64,000 bases of DNA from Oryzias latipes (Eukaryota; Chordata; Actinopteri; Beloniformes; Adrianichthyidae): NCBI RefSeq assembly GCF_002234675.1, contig NC_019862.2:28657889-28721888 (forward strand), written 5' to 3'. The translations under genes were made by a program, and so were the position numbers. The notes beneath the pieces are model-generated. The model had not been told where the DNA came from. It made no database searches and worked only from the letters and a program-made list of their open reading frames with translations. Each line of letters opens with the position of its first letter. The stretch's first letter is position 1. Shown piece after piece: positions 35,596 through 50,000 of this stretch.

Positions 35596-37299
35596 TAAGT
35601 TTGACAGTGAAAGAAAAAGACGGAGCCTCTGACAGCAGAATTCTTCTGCCCCTGCCAGGAAGTTTGCCGGCAGCCGCCAGGATGCTGAACATCTGCAGAG
35701 CAGCGTGTCTGGGAAACGCTTATGGAAGCTGCCGCTTTCCTCACTGGAGCCGATGCTAATAAGGCACTCGGGCTCTCTGAGCTGAAGACATAAAATCAAT
35801 GTTTGTTTGTTTTTATTTGATCCCAAGAGCTGCTCTGTGAAAATGTGAGCTGCATCAAAAATGAACTGTCATATGTTCCATTGATAAATGATGATTAGCA
35901 CAACCTTAAGAAACTGGAGAAGTCACACAGATAATGTCCACACAGCCGTTCATATCCTCCTAAAACACTGTAAAGAAGTGCCAATAACATCCACGTGTAG
36001 ATAAACATCAACTGTTGGTTCTTACTTTGTATGTTTGTCTTAGTGTGCACACAGGAAGTTCTGTTTTTACGCAAATTCCCGTTCAAAATGTTGTGATGTT
36101 CAGCCCTGACAGGGTCACCTCGGTGAATCAGCTTTCACTGACTTAAGGTGGTTTGGCCGAGAGATGCCCTTCCTGTGGGAGACTCAGGCAGCAGCACCAA
36201 GGGTCTTGCCTTAGGACCCACACTGGATATTTTAGCTCTCTGAAGCCCTTCACCCAGCCAACTGAGCCATCCAGCTGCATGTTCATGTCCTCTGTTCAGC
36301 CAGCAATAAAGCCCAAAGGCACCCCCTACAGGCAGAAATATGAACTGCCTTTTCCCTTCAAATCTAGAAAAAGTGAAACAGTCAGTTTGATATTTTCAGA
36401 CAAAAGTACCCTCAAGGTTTTTGTAATGACTTGACAGTGGAGACGCCAGTCCAAACAACGCCCTAGTGGTGCACAATGCCATTTTTAACTCTAAATTAGA
36501 TACATCGATTTGATCGATTAATTTAAATTTGTTGTTTAAGAAGATTTGTTTTTGGGGAAAATCTGTATTTTATTTTTTCCAGCTCTCTGGTTTCTTGGGC
36601 CTTTGTTTCACGCTATTCTCTATGGCAAACCGCACGCTGGAATATCTGTTTGAAGGCTGCTGCTATGAAAAGCGGGAGGACGGCGAATTTCAACACCTGA
36701 AGCAGAGGCTCCGTCGACGTGTTTCTCTGTGCGAAACGCTCAAGCCAGCTGCAGCTCACCAAACACACGTGCAATAGTTCACAAACATTTTTACAGCTTG
36801 TATTTAGGTGCACTTTGTATTCAGGCCATCTTCCAAAGGTGATGTTCAAATAAAAGTGAAATATATTTTGTTATTTGTCATTTTTGTTAAAGCAAGTAAA
36901 GGGAGGAAGAAAAGAATGATGATTTATCTTTTTTGGCCCTATTGCCCAGTCCTACTTTAAATCTCTCTTCATATCCAAAATCCTGACCATCTGTAATCCT
37001 CAGCTGATTTTTTTTTTTTTTGTCCAGCAGAAATCGGGAGTTTTTGACAGATGCTGAGAATTCTTGGGACTCAGGAGAAGCACCAGCTTCCCACATGCTG
37101 CTCAGATTCAGATGGGCTGTGAGTATGACATCACTGTTGAGAGGTTTCATCTGACGGAGTGGCTTTATGAAGAAAGGCAGTCGAATGTTGGAGAGTTCTT
37201 CTGGTTTTATCCAACACTTTGCTTTAATCTTCCAGGACTCCTGGTCATAGAAAATAAACTTTAAAGAAAAAGCACTGATCTAAATCCACACGGCCTTTA

Positions 37300-37575
37300 G
37301 TGAGCTGATTTCCATCCGTCGATCTGCTTATCCACGACCGGGTCACGAGGGGACCAGTCTAAGCAAAGATGCCCAGACTTCCCCCCTCTCTCCTCAAGCT
37401 CCTTTGGGGGGGACCCCAAGATGTTCCCAGCCAGGAGACATAGTCTCTGCAGCGTGTCCTGGGTGTTCCCCAGGGAATCTGCCTAGTGGGACATGCAGGA
37501 AACACCTCCACAGGGAGGGATCTGAACCAGATGCCTGAGCCACCTCGACTGGCTCCTCTCCATGCAGAGCTTCTC
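37300..37575. repeat. Teleost retroelement-derived repeat
   Basis: It has CGTGTCCTGGGTGTTCCCC, GTGGGACATGC, AAACACCTCCACAGGGAGG and GATGCCTGAGCCACCTCGACTGG in the order I know from a very abundant fish repeat. I cannot name the family securely. Confidence 0.6.
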
Positions 37576-39814
37576 TCTCTCTCTCTCTGTCTCTGCTACA
37601 AGAATATGGACACACAACCTTGAAAAGATTCAAAAATGACCATATTGAGTGTGTAAAAAGGAAAATTATTATTCAAACGATTAACAAGTATTTTTGTAAA
37701 TATCAAAAAAACTAATCAAAGATGTTCGGGTGGGACTTTAAAGACCCCAAACAGCCTCAGAGCACCGCAGCGACTGCAACCACCGTCTATGATTCTGTGA
37801 GGATCCTGCTGATGGTTTCATGCAGTGAGCAGCTGTTCATCATAAGTCAACATAGGTTTTGAAAGCGTAGCTGGACTTTATGGATGCTTTTGTCCTTGTG
37901 TGTTTGGCCATGAGGAATGTTTCAGGACAGATCATCTCAGAAAACACCTTCAGATGATAAAACGCTCAATCCTGCTGGTGAGATTTGGATTCAGGGGCTC
38001 GTTTTTATCCTGCAGTCCATCACAAAGTGTTTGAGCTGCCGCAATAACAACAGCAGTTGCACGAATGGGGAATTTTTATTTTCTAAATGACCCCACCACC
38101 ACCACCTAAAAAGGGCAAAAATTCCAGAAAAAAGAATCCTTGGTCAGACTGCATTCTGAAGCGGAAAAGCGCTTCATTTCACCAGAGATTTTTTCACCAG
38201 CATCCAAGATTAATTCAAGTCCGTTTCCTTCCAGCTAAAAAACTGAAAATAAAAGACTTGATTACAGAAAAGCATCAGCACTAAAAATATTAGACTGTAG
38301 ATGCAGAGAAAAACAAACATGCTGGGATAATTTCCCTTTTTTTTAAGCAGAAAACCGTCCCTTCAGGTTGTTCCATAAGTCATGCTTGGCTGGAAAAGGA
38401 GCCGTTTTTCATTTCAGTAATTCTGCAAAATCAAAGAAGCAGAGACATCATTGTGCAAAGGATGTAAGGCTGTTTCAGCCTGAATGAAGTAAGATGAGGA
38501 ATAATGGTTGATAATGAACCATTGCTTCATCTAAGGATCCATTCTGACCAGAGGAAGACTCTTCAGGATGTGGATCCACCTAAAGCCATCTGAAGGACTT
38601 GAAGGAAACCATAATATGAGGTGATTCTTCAATTTATTTGAGGCTAACGTTTTGCCAAAACGGAGCAGTTCAAAAATCCAAATCTAGTCAGAAATCCTGA
38701 TGTTCGGCTTTTTTTATTTAATGAAAAAATGTCGGCTGTGGGTTTAATTTATCTGATTTCTTGTAAAAAATAATTTCAAATGAATTCTAATGTTACTGCA
38801 GAGGCTGGAGGAAATTACACCTCAATTATTGTTTTACAGCAACACAGCCCTGTTATTTTCTGATGACACGTTTGTGGAGATAAAACCTAATTAAATATGA
38901 AACTTGAACTTGTTTTGTTTGCAGAGCAGAAAACAGCAGCAGTGACGCCCCTCCACGCAAACCCAATGTGTGAAAACAAAGGGGAGGACGTCAAACGGTG
39001 AGAAGCAGCGGCTCAAAAAAGGCCTTCAATGATTCATCCAAACCTGCATCATTTTAAGAGTTGCCACCGTTCCCTCTAGTGTAAGTTAACCAACATCAAA
39101 TTAAAATGGAGCAGCACATAAATAATCCAGAATAACAGCCATCTTAAAAAGGCAGGGACTGACAGAGCTAACCTTTGTTCTCTGATCTGGATCATGTCTA
39201 AGTCTGTACATGATTATAGCACTAAAAGCTACTTCATAAAAAAAAATTGAATAATTGATCAGATTTTATTCAGTTTTTATCACTTTGACTGAATCTCAGA
39301 GGGCCTGTCAGGAAACTTTACCATCAACTGAATATTTCAATCATATCAAGCACAATAACAGACTATAGCTTTATTATTCTGTTTCATCTTAACACACTAG
39401 AAGCACAACACAGTAAAAAAAAAGAGCAAAAATTAAGAGCAAATATGATTGTTTGAAATTTGTTGTTAAAAAAAATCATCCTCTCAAGTTGCATGGAATA
39501 AACGCTAATGTTTTGTAATTTATAAATTAATTAAATGATTTAATTGAAGAAAGCATTTGGTCCTTTACAGCCAGGGTTCTGTTTTTCAGTAAAAGGGAAA
39601 TCATTTTTCCACCTGTTGTGTGAATTAAGCCTTCCAGTTTGGTCACTCTGAGAAGGTGATACACAACCAAACAGACAAAAGACCCCACATCCAAACTACA
39701 GACTACAGGATGGTAGTTCAACAAGTGTCGGGGTGTAAAAAATGTTTTTAATTCAAACTAAATTTTTCTTTCAAAGTCACTTTGATGAAATGAAGTTAGA
39801 CAGGAGTCTCTGTG

Positions 39815-40640
39815 GGCCCTGATGTTTGCAGATGACACTGTGATTTGAAGTGAGAGCAGAGAACAGGTGGAGGAACATCTAGAGGGGTGGAGGTTTGCTC
39901 TGCAAAGGAGAGGAAGGAAGCTGCAAGAAGACACAAAATCTGGGTATACATGGGACCAAGTGAAGATGAGTGGTGAGGCTATAGGGAGCAGAGGAGGAGA
40001 AGGTGGAAGACTTTTAAGAACTGAGGGTCAACAAAAGGGGAAGAGGCACCTGCAAATAAGGTGGAACAGGTTTCAGGTGGGATGTGTGACTAAAAGAGTG
40101 TCAACAAGAATGAAAGGAAAGGCGTAGAAGTCTGTGGAGAGAGCTGGCATGTTGGTTTAAAGCACCAAAAGGCATTGAGGGCCAAGCGTCCTACATGTTT
40201 TCCAACGCATCGTCTGATTGGCAAATGACATCTGATCTAGATAAGAATCAGCAGCAGATTAGACAGCATTTCTGAAAACCAGCAGAATGCCAGTCCTCAA
40301 GGCCTGGAGTCGGACATCACTGGTTTAGATTCTGATGCAGAGCTGGAGGTAGCAGAGATGAAGATGAGGTTCTCTTTGGGAGTGATGAGGATGGATCAGG
40401 AATGAATCCATCAGAGGACCAGATCATGGTAGATGTTCTGGAGATCAATGCATGGAAGCAGACTAAGATAGTTTGGACACGTTGAGAGGAGGAACAGTGG
40501 TGATGTTGGTAAAAGGATGACGAGGTTGGAGAAAGCAGGGAGGAGGAAACCCAAAGAGGAGGTTCATGGATGTAGTGAAGGAGGGCGGTTGGTGAGAGTG
40601 AGGACTAGCAGATTCTCTGTGGGGCACAGCAAAAGGACAA
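39815..40640 (+). pseudogene. Decayed reverse transcriptase of an RTE-like non-LTR retrotransposon
   Basis: The frame begins LWALMFADDTVI, the catalytic FADD box of reverse transcriptase. It is followed by a stop and then SESREQVEEHLEGWRFALQ, a hallmark of the fish LINE that continues RRGMKVSRSKTEYM. Later parts are AELEVAEMKMRFSLGV, FGHVERR and KRRFMDVVKE. The order is right but several stops and frameshifts intervene, and the stretch 40150-40325 looks foreign or badly decayed. It is nonfunctional. The clade assignment (RTE) is from memory of the motif order. Confidence 0.75.
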
Positions 40641-41004
40641 CGAAGAATTCTAAAATGATGTTTAGTTTTTAATGATTTTCGTTTTATTGAAAAGTGCTGG
40701 AAAGGAAGCAAACATGGAAAAACCACGATGAGTAACATCTGTAACATTTCTAAATAAATGCCAGCAGAGACAATCAGCTGGAACACAGCAACTCTGTCCA
40801 TCAGATCATCTTTTCGGGATCAAACCAGCATTTGATTTCAAAAGACCAACAACTTTGGATTAAAGTCTCATTTCAAATCAAGCCCACTGTTCACCTCCCT
40901 TTGAAGTCAAATGCTTTAAAAAGTCATTTTGAATTTTTTGATTATAAAACAGATTTGCAGATACTCAGCAGTAAAGCTGGACTCCTTCAGCTCAACATTT
41001 CTCC

Positions 41005-41061
41005 TCAGACTCTCCTCCAGTTTCTCAGGATGTTTCCAGCTGCTTCCAGAGTGCTGTCTTG
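41005..41061 (-). CDS. kyat3: kyat3 terminal exon
   Basis: This is a 19-codon exon after the acceptor CTCCTGCAG. It encodes [18 protein letters not shown] then TGA. It continues the frame of the exon at 42409 (phase 0) and matches the short helical C-terminus of the family (DSTLxAA). It is too small to stand out as an open frame and was found by searching for that motif. Confidence 0.85.
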   Translation of the reverse strand, partial: QDSTLEAAGNILRNWRRV

Positions 41062-44000
41062 CTGCAGGAGATCAGAATATACATCTCTATCAGTGTTTTT
41101 ATTAGGGGTGTTAAAAAAATACTCATTCAGCGATAAGGTAGTCATTCGGTTTTTTTTCTTATACTGAAATACATTTTGTCGTCGAAATACTTTTTGACAG
41201 TTCCCTTTATTTATTTTAAGTTACCAAAATAAAAGCACAATGAATTGGCTTGGGTAAAAGCAACTTATATATATGTTTAACATTGTGATCATTAAGTAAA
41301 CTGCATTTTACAATTTTATTAAAATGACTGACGTATTGATATTCAGGTAGAGTTTTTTTTTCAGTCATATAAAAAAGAAAAAAAAAGAAAATGTGTTCCG
41401 GTTTAGGATACGCATCGTATCCCCAGACTGTTGCCAACACACACCCCATATTTTATGCAGAAACTATGGAGGTTTTCTCCATGATATTCTGTGATTCAAT
41501 CCTGTTGGATTTCTCCTAAAATACCTGAGTTTAAAGTCAGAGAGTGTGACTTATCAGAAGAGTGGCCACTAGCGGTTTTAGGTGGTACTGCAGCACTGCC
41601 CCATAATGAATATGCATCCTGACTACCAGTAATGGAAATTTTGGAAGTGTCTCCCAACCACTGGATATTACTGAATTAACTCCCTTTGGGATCTACAGAG
41701 GACATTCGGCTTTTTCTAATGCTACCAAATGTGAAACGGTGGAACTCTGGGAATTGTAGTTTTTGGTGGATTTAAATACGGTTTAACTGGACTATTTAGT
41801 CAGGCCTGTTAGTCAGGACGATACCGGTAATTAGAATGCACCTTTAATTTCATTGTACTTGTGACAATGAAAAATAAAGATCTATCTATTTAAAAATGAC
41901 ACATTGTGCCAATAATGTCTTATAATAATGCATTTAGAAAACAAAGACTGAGGGAGCACCACAGGGCTCTGTACTTCACTCAGCACTTTTCACATTGTTT
42001 TGTTTTGCTGCATCCAGATGATTAATTTATTATATTAGGGAGAATAAGGTAGTGGAAAATGGCTTTCACATAAAAAAGCCTGAAGATTGTTTAAATCCTT
42101 TTCTTTAGGATTTCTTCAGCAAATGTAATTGAATGTTTTCTGCCCTTTAATGGTATTTTAGCAAATGGAGAGTTTAGAAATGATAGAGCACGTACAACTG
42201 CAGTTCTTTTATGCTAAATACATAGTTTACTTAAAAACAATCCTAAACAAATCCACAGTGTGAAATTTTCTAAACACTAAAACAGAATAAAAATAAGTGT
42301 AGGACAATTTAATAATAGGAAAATAACTGAGGGCTAATATTCTAATAAAATAACTAAATACCACAAAAGAGCAAACTACTACACAGCTCCTCAGACTTGT
42401 CATCTTACCTTAATAAAACAAAGGCGAATGTATTTCTCAAAGTGCTTCGTGGAGTCTTCTCCTACAAAAGCAGTGACTGGAATGGCTGCCAGTTTCTGCA
42501 GAGAGACAGTTATCATGGTTAAAAGGACAGGGAAAGAAAACGGCGGCAAAACGCCAAAGAAACTCACCTTCTCCTTAATCATCCACTTCACAAACTTGTA
42601 GTCATAAGCTTCATCTTCAGCCATCAGTGACAAGTCCTGACCTGGAATAAAAACCCAAATATATGTGACAGTTTGGCACCCAGACTCTTTCTAAACCATG
42701 AAACCATCGCCTTCTGAGACTTTTATCGTCTACTATCAATGAATGAAACAGGAACTCTGGAGTTTTGATGACTATTATTAGCAAATGAAAAAGACAAAAC
42801 CGTCACAGTTTATGTAGAAAAAAACCTAGTGTTAATATTCATATGTGAGCATTTTTTTATGTTTAAACTATTTTAATGATAGTGAATCAATAATTAGGAA
42901 AACAAGCAGTTTAAAGAAGACAGAACTATACTTTAAATTAATCCTTCATTCAAAATAATATTTCATTCTCAATTCAATTTGTAATTTGAAAATGCATTTG
43001 ACCATTTAGATTTCAGTATGAAGAATCCAAAAATTTTCATGGTTTTTGGTATCAAAACTGAAATGAAAAGACATTTTGCAATTTCCAATTCAATACAGAT
43101 TTTAATTGACTGTTTCATTTTAATGTTCATGTTGTATTTGTGTCAAAATTCAGAAGAAATGGTGAAACAGTCTGAAAATATCAGAAAAGGTTTGGATGCT
43201 CATCGCTTGTGACACACGAGCCTCTCGGTTTTCAAACACTCGTAACTCAAAATAAAAGATCATCTACCACGACTGACGGGTCATTTGGACCCACCTCATT
43301 TGCTATTAAACCAACCAAAATAGTGGTCAAATAATAAGGCGTGCTGGAGACCCCGTAACAGCTCACCCAGAGGCGTGACGTCCACCAGCATGAAGTACCC
43401 CCCCTCTGGGACAACCGGAGTCATCCCGGCCTCCAGCAGGATGGCGGCCAGCCGGTCCCTCTTTCCCTCAAGCTCTTCAGCAAGAGCAGAGAAGTAACAC
43501 TCGGGCCGACCCATCATCTCATAGTTCAAGAGAAAACCTTGAGCCACGGCCTCCTGCAGACAACGGCGTGGGAGGGTCAACCCTCTCTGAGCGCCTCCTC
43601 TGATTGCTTTGCTACAAACTCACCTGCAGAGGGGTTGGACACGTGTACAAGGAGTTCTGCATGACGGTCTGGAGATGTTTTATCAAATGCTCTGGTCCAA
43701 TAGACCAACCGAGCTGGAAGACACACAAGAAGCTTGGAAGTGTTGGAAACTCAAATTGTCAATCAAATGAAACAGGAAGTTGCTCTTGAATGAAAACAAA
43801 ACAGAAAAACTCGTTTTTTTTTCTTTTCAGAAAAAGTATGCAAATGAGAAAGGATTCATTTAAACTATAAGGTTTATCTAAGTCTTCTGTAATAGTGATA
43901 ATCCTATAATCATGTCAGTAACACCTGAATGCATCACCACATGCACACATTCAGGGAATCACTACTTGCTGCCTTTGTTCAGTCTGGGGTTTTGTGTGCT

Positions 44001-47000
44001 ACCGTGCACGCATGCGCATCAGACTTTTAACGTGTTCGTCGCCATGCAGATCAACATCAGCTCCTCCATGTAAACGGAGCGGTTCAGGTTCTGCATGAAT
44101 CCAGACGCTGGTTGTTTTTCCTGCAAACGTGGCGGCCGACGTTAACCTCAGACCTCTCCGTGTTTCAGTCACATAACGGCAGTGTTGCAAATTTCTGCAA
44201 CTTTTTATTTGTTGCTATTATTTTTTGACAAAGCTTAAGTTATTCTGATTCCTGTTTGTGTGAAACATTTTCAGTTCAGACTAGGGCTGCACGATATGAG
44301 AAAAACTTGCGATATGCGATGTTAGTGATCAATATTGCAATAACAATATAATTTGCGGTATATAAACAAATAGCAAAACAACCAAAAACATCATTACCAT
44401 TTCATTGCAACAGGTTAAAAATTATACTCCAAATGACCCTCGTTGACATAGGAGGAAAACATCTAACATGAAAGGGCTCATCTGATTGGTCAAATGCATA
44501 AATGGATTTATTTGATTCGTTAAATGCTTCAAGCTGCCATAGGATTGTTTTAGCACATCTAAGGTAACCATTTATTGCGATTTTTGCTGACTTTTGCGAT
44601 ATGGATATTGCACTGCTTGATATTGCGATAACGATAAATTTGCGGTATATTGTGCAGGCCTAGTTCAGACAAACTTAAGACTTGAGAAGCTGTCTTGGCT
44701 GCATTTTCTCAGTGACTAAAACTTAAACCGTTGTTTTTTACTGCACCAATAAAAACCAGCTGCTCAGCTCCATGATTGTTGTTCGGCCACGATGTTTGCA
44801 AACCCACTTTTCACAAAAATAGGCCGGACAAACAAGCTGGACAGCTGTTGGAACACGTGGTGAAAGCTACAGCGCTCTAGACTAACTGCACTGGTTGCAC
44901 AGGTGCGCCTAACCTTTTGTCTTAGGTCCACCACCACAAAAGTTTGGCACACCCGCCTTCTTAAACACATCACTACAATAATGATAAATTATATTTAAAA
45001 AGTTGGTGTTTATAGTCACGCTCCGATGAAAATTTGTGCTTTTGGTGTTTTTAATACATTTTCGTAGCATTTTTCTCATATTGGAGGAAATATATATAAA
45101 ATAATTTAAGACTAAAAATGTGTTTCCGAGTGTGTCTTTGTTCAAAATGGAGCAAATAACGCGCCACAGTCTCCCTGCTCTGCTCCATTCAGATGCATCA
45201 ATGGATCCATGAACGTCTCTGTTTTCCTCCTCTGAGCTGGAATCTGGATCTAAACTGTACGGCTGGATATCTACGATGTTGATCTCTATTTAACCGTTAA
45301 TGTTAGGTATGGGGTGTGAGGCTGTAAGCTAGCGGGAGAGAATGTAAATAAAGATTTCATTAAAGTTGCGTTCAGATTTGTAGTTTAAGGCGCTTCATGT
45401 CAAATAACCTTCTTCTGAAGTGAGGTCATCATCCAATCAGCAGTAATACCTACCTTTTCCAGTTTCTTCTTTGCTCCATTTCTTAACATTTCGTTTAAAT
45501 GTCTGGAAATTACTTTTGTCTTCTGATACGATTCATTTTTATTTATTCATTTATTTTGGGAATTTTGTTTTGATTTCTAACATTTTATGCTATTTTTTTT
45601 AAATGTTGTTTTAATCTTTATGATGTTTTTTGAACTCCAGGGCCACCGTAGTTAACCCCTTTAACACCGGTAATGCTGCAGTGACACCTAAATAATACGC
45701 ACCCAAACGGAACGCCTTAGATGTCCATTCTCATAAACAAAAACATAATTCTTGTGTTGCGCCTGCTCACACAAACTTTCAGAGTCGCTGAAATGATGCA
45801 TCTCTTGTTTGTTTTTCTCAGGAGGGCAGGGCGCACCGTACGACCATAGATGATTTTTAGGAGCACCATTGGAAAAATTCGGTTGCATTCTGGAGCCCTG
45901 AGCTAGGATTTGATGATAGCCTGCAGATCCCCCACATATCTAATTTTGCACCACTTAAGTGTCAAAAACACAACAAAAATATTCAGCTTGATAGAAATGA
46001 CCCCAGAGCAGCTATCACTCCTATGACGTCAATTCACAGAAGGGGAAATTTAAAACCTCATGAGCGTCAACCTGGAAGTTAAAAGCACTTAATTTCACAC
46101 CATGAGCTCCTGTAACAAACCACAGATAGGTTAGATATCATACCAGTTCAGCAAAAGTCGTGACAATAATGGTCCAAACCTTCATATTTTTACATATTTC
46201 TGATTTAGTGGACGACAGTTAATCTAGATGTCCTAACCTTCCATCCAGTGACACTGAAGGTTTTTCCTGCACTGCCAATAGTTATGGTTCTGTCCCACAT
46301 CCCAGGCAGAGTGGCTGCAGAAGAAACAGGCTCAGTGCAACGCAGATACTCCACCAGCAGAAGCCTCACGGGGAAAACATACCAATTTTGACGTGTTGGT
46401 GTCCTTTGTAGACCAGCCACTCGTACACCTCGTCACTGAAGCACAGAGTGTCGTGTTTGATGCAGAGGTCTGCGATCACCTGCAGCTCGTCTTTGGTAAA
46501 AACCTAATGAAAGAGAAAAAGGAATGTGACACGGGGGAGAGGCGGAGCTGATGAAGGCGCAGCTGTGTGCTCACCTTCCCAATGGGATTGTTGGGAGTAT
46601 TGATGATGATCGCCTTTGTCCGCGAGTTAAACTTTCTGGAGAGCTCGTCTGGATCCAGATACCAGTCGGTGCTTGAGGTTGGAATCTTTCCAGGCTTCTA
46701 GGATTTGACAAAAATAAAAATGATGATGTTTTGTGTATCTATTATCTCTTGAACATGAGTTTAAGATAAATCCACTTGAATAGAATCAGTGGCCGTCAGG
46801 GAAAATGGTTTACGTCCGGTTCCAACCAAATTAAGTCAACTCGGGAGCCAGACACCGTCACTTGGCAGTGATTGATTCAAGCTGGTCTGAGTCAGCGTTT
46901 CTATGGTAACCACCCGCTCCAATCGGAATTGAGCATTTATGAAGTCCACACCCTTTCCATGTGAAGACGGGCTACACGAAATCTCTCAAGCGTTTGATGT

Positions 47001-50000
47001 GAGACCACGGCATCTGATTGGTCCGTTTATAACCTAAATAACTTGCAATAAAAATTATAAAACAAAAATTGAACTATCAGCAGCATGTTAAAAAGGTATC
47101 AGAGCAAGAATTGCTATTATGACTAAAATAATGACTGAGTAACTGCTGTTTTTTTTTCTCTATAGAAGTCTTTTGGCGTCTTGGAACCAGCGGGTACTTG
47201 GGCATGACTTATTTGTTCATTTATTTATGCAGCGCAGTGTTCTGTGTCCTGATTGGCTGTTGACCTCGTTAATATCTGTGCCATGTCTCCTGCGTTCAGT
47301 TTGCCACATTTACATCAGATCTTTGTTTTCATTCTGTAATCCTGGATTTCTTTTTCTATGACGGTGTTGAACAAGACCGAAAAGCGTGAAAATGTTCACG
47401 TCTGGCTGACAAAAGTGAATACAAACTTTTACAACCTTAAAACATCTAGACTCCTACTTCATGGATTTGACGGGTTATTTTTTTAGAAAGGCTTCCCTTG
47501 TTTATCTGCTTGTTTTCGGGTGTCCAGAAAGGTGTCATATAAATAAAGTGTCTTATTATTGCCAGTAAATATTTAAGCATTTTTAATTCTAATAGTTTCC
47601 AGCTGAGACAGCCTGTCGCTGCAATAATGAACTCAACTGAAAATGAATTGTTTTTATAATCCCAACTCAGTCTGAGGCTTTTTTTGGTTTACACTTTCAT
47701 TCATTTTTGTGTTTGTTCTCCCCCTTTTACATGTATTTTATGTACTTTTCTACTTTTATAACAATGAAATTATAAGTGGAGTCAGGCTTACAGGCCGTAA
47801 AGGTATCAGCACCGGCTGGCCTCCTGCCATTCTCACCATGGGTACATAGCAGTCAAAGAAAGGCTCAATTATGATGACCTAGAAAAAAACAAAAGCAATC
47901 CGTTTAACAGGCAAAAACTCAAGAAACCGCAGAAACGCTCAAGTCCTCACCTCGTCTCCTTCCTCCACCAGGGCCTGCATGGTGCTAAACAGGGAACCGT
48001 AACCCCCGACCGTCACCAGGATGTCCTTGAAGGGGTCGATCTGACGCCCGCACACCTTTCCATACACCTGGGAAAGGGCTTTCACCAGAGATGGGTGACC
48101 CTGGGAACAGGACAAAGCGTTTGTGAAGGCCCAGCTGGCAGACGTGACGGGGACGGTAGCCTCAGAGGATCCTCTGTGACGTTTCACCGTGATGTGTTGG
48201 TGGAGCGCGTTTCCACAGAAAGGGAAATGAGGGTAAAACTGCAAGGTGAGTTTAACCTGACATTTCCTGAGAACTAGCCGAATAAATGAACCAACACATG
48301 GAGGAGGAGTCTGCTCTGTATGGATTTGGAGCAGATTTTTTCTGTTGTACTGAGCGTTGTTTTTACCAAGTTAGTTTGATTTGTTCGCTAAAGCAGGTCG
48401 ATGTTATTCATATTTTTTGATTTTTCCACTTAAGTCAGGTAGAGGGAGTTTGGTGTCTGGCGCTGCACTGACATCCTTAGTTACCCTTCAATTATCCTAT
48501 GAGCCTTTAAACATCCACTCCAATGAAAGTTGTGTTTTTGGTGTTTTAAACAGGTTCTTGTGGCATTTTTCTGATAATGGAGGACATATCTAAGAAGGAT
48601 TAAGCTTAAAATTTATGAGTAATTCTTTAGTCAATCAGGAGCAGATGAATAAATGTTGGAAAAAGCTTGTAGGTGTGATGTAGAAAATCCCTCAACAGCT
48701 CCCTGCTCTGCTCCATTCTGATCCTCCACTGTCAGACAAAAAGATCCATGAACGTCTTTGTTTTCCTGCTCTGAGCTGGAATCTGGATCTAAACTGTACG
48801 GCTGGATAGATCTGATATTGATCACCATTTTTGTTGCACCGGTAATGTTACGCTGGGGGTGTGAGAGGTTTTAAGCTATCAGAAGAAAGTGTAAACATAG
48901 GGATGATGGGAAATAGTGTCAGGCTTACTCTGTGCCAATGGAACTACAGCTGCTCTGCAGAAACTATGTCCTAAAAAAGGACAGGTTTTGTGATTCTGGC
49001 TAAAGAAGACAGTCATAAGATCAGAGTGGGCCTTTAAGTGTTCCGAGTAGTCTTTTAGTTATGATTATAAGGTTTCAGACAAAATTAAAATACCTGAGTC
49101 GTTTTCTAGTTTCTGCAGAGTTCATTAGAAAAATGCCTCTGAGTTGCAGGCAAAAACACAATCCCAAAGCAGGGTTTTAATCCATTCATTCAGTCCCACC
49201 CAACCCACGAAAACGATCGGGTTCTCACATTGTGACGTCACAAAGTGAGGAACCGCCCCTTCCAGGAAGAGTCTGTGCTGTCAGCCCCGCCCCCAGGCTA
49301 ACACCCGCTTTCTCTGCGGAGCTAGCGGTGATCTTCAAAAACAGCTTCCTTTTCTTTGCACAATCTGCACATCCGTATTTGCAAAAGTTTGGATGTTTTT
49401 TGTTTTCGCAGGTAAAACGCAGACGCGCTGCTGAGGCCGAAATGGGCGGCACCCGCAAGGATTGACAGGCGGCCCCAGAGATCCAGGCGTCTTACTGAGC
49501 TGCAAAAATAAGTCATATTTGAAAAAACGGCGTTTCTTTAGCGTTTAAAGGTAATGAATATATTATCATACTCATGGATATAGTTTACTCTGAAAGGCTT
49601 AAGAACAGCATGAGTCAGGCCCTTTAACCAACCTCTGTCCCTACAGTCATGACACCTAACTAAAAATCCCATGACATCATGACCTTTGACCTTTTAATTC
49701 CATCAATTTAATGTCAAAGGAGATTAAAGCAAAGACATTTTTTCTTTCAGTTTTGTACATTTTACCCATTATTCCCTGCTTCAAAGAGCGTGAACTCACA
49801 AAGCCTCTGGTATACTGATTCATGCGGTCCACCGACGCCGCCTTCGCCAGAGCCTCCTTAACATATGAGGGTGGGGGGATGTCTGGGTAGCCTTGGCCAA
49901 GGTTAACGATGGATGGGTCCGCCGCCACTGAGGTGAACGCCACCCTGTGGTGAAACGTGACAGCGTCTCTGATGAGCAGTGATGGAACCATCTTAAACCA

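Larger units (their letters stand above)
35596..41004. other. Intergenic region between cdh24 and kyat3
   Basis: Both flanking genes end here (convergent). It holds the cdh24 3'UTR (a candidate AATAAA at about 36304), a teleost repeat at 37300-37575, and a LINE relic at about 39815-40640. A minus-strand AATAAA at 40683-40688 could serve kyat3. The open frame 36529-36777 has no recognisable domain. Confidence 0.55.

Noticed and set aside
36529-36777. Plus-strand frame of 82 codons after cdh24
   Set aside because: It has a hydrophobic start but no homology I recognise, and flanking sequence looks repeat-derived.
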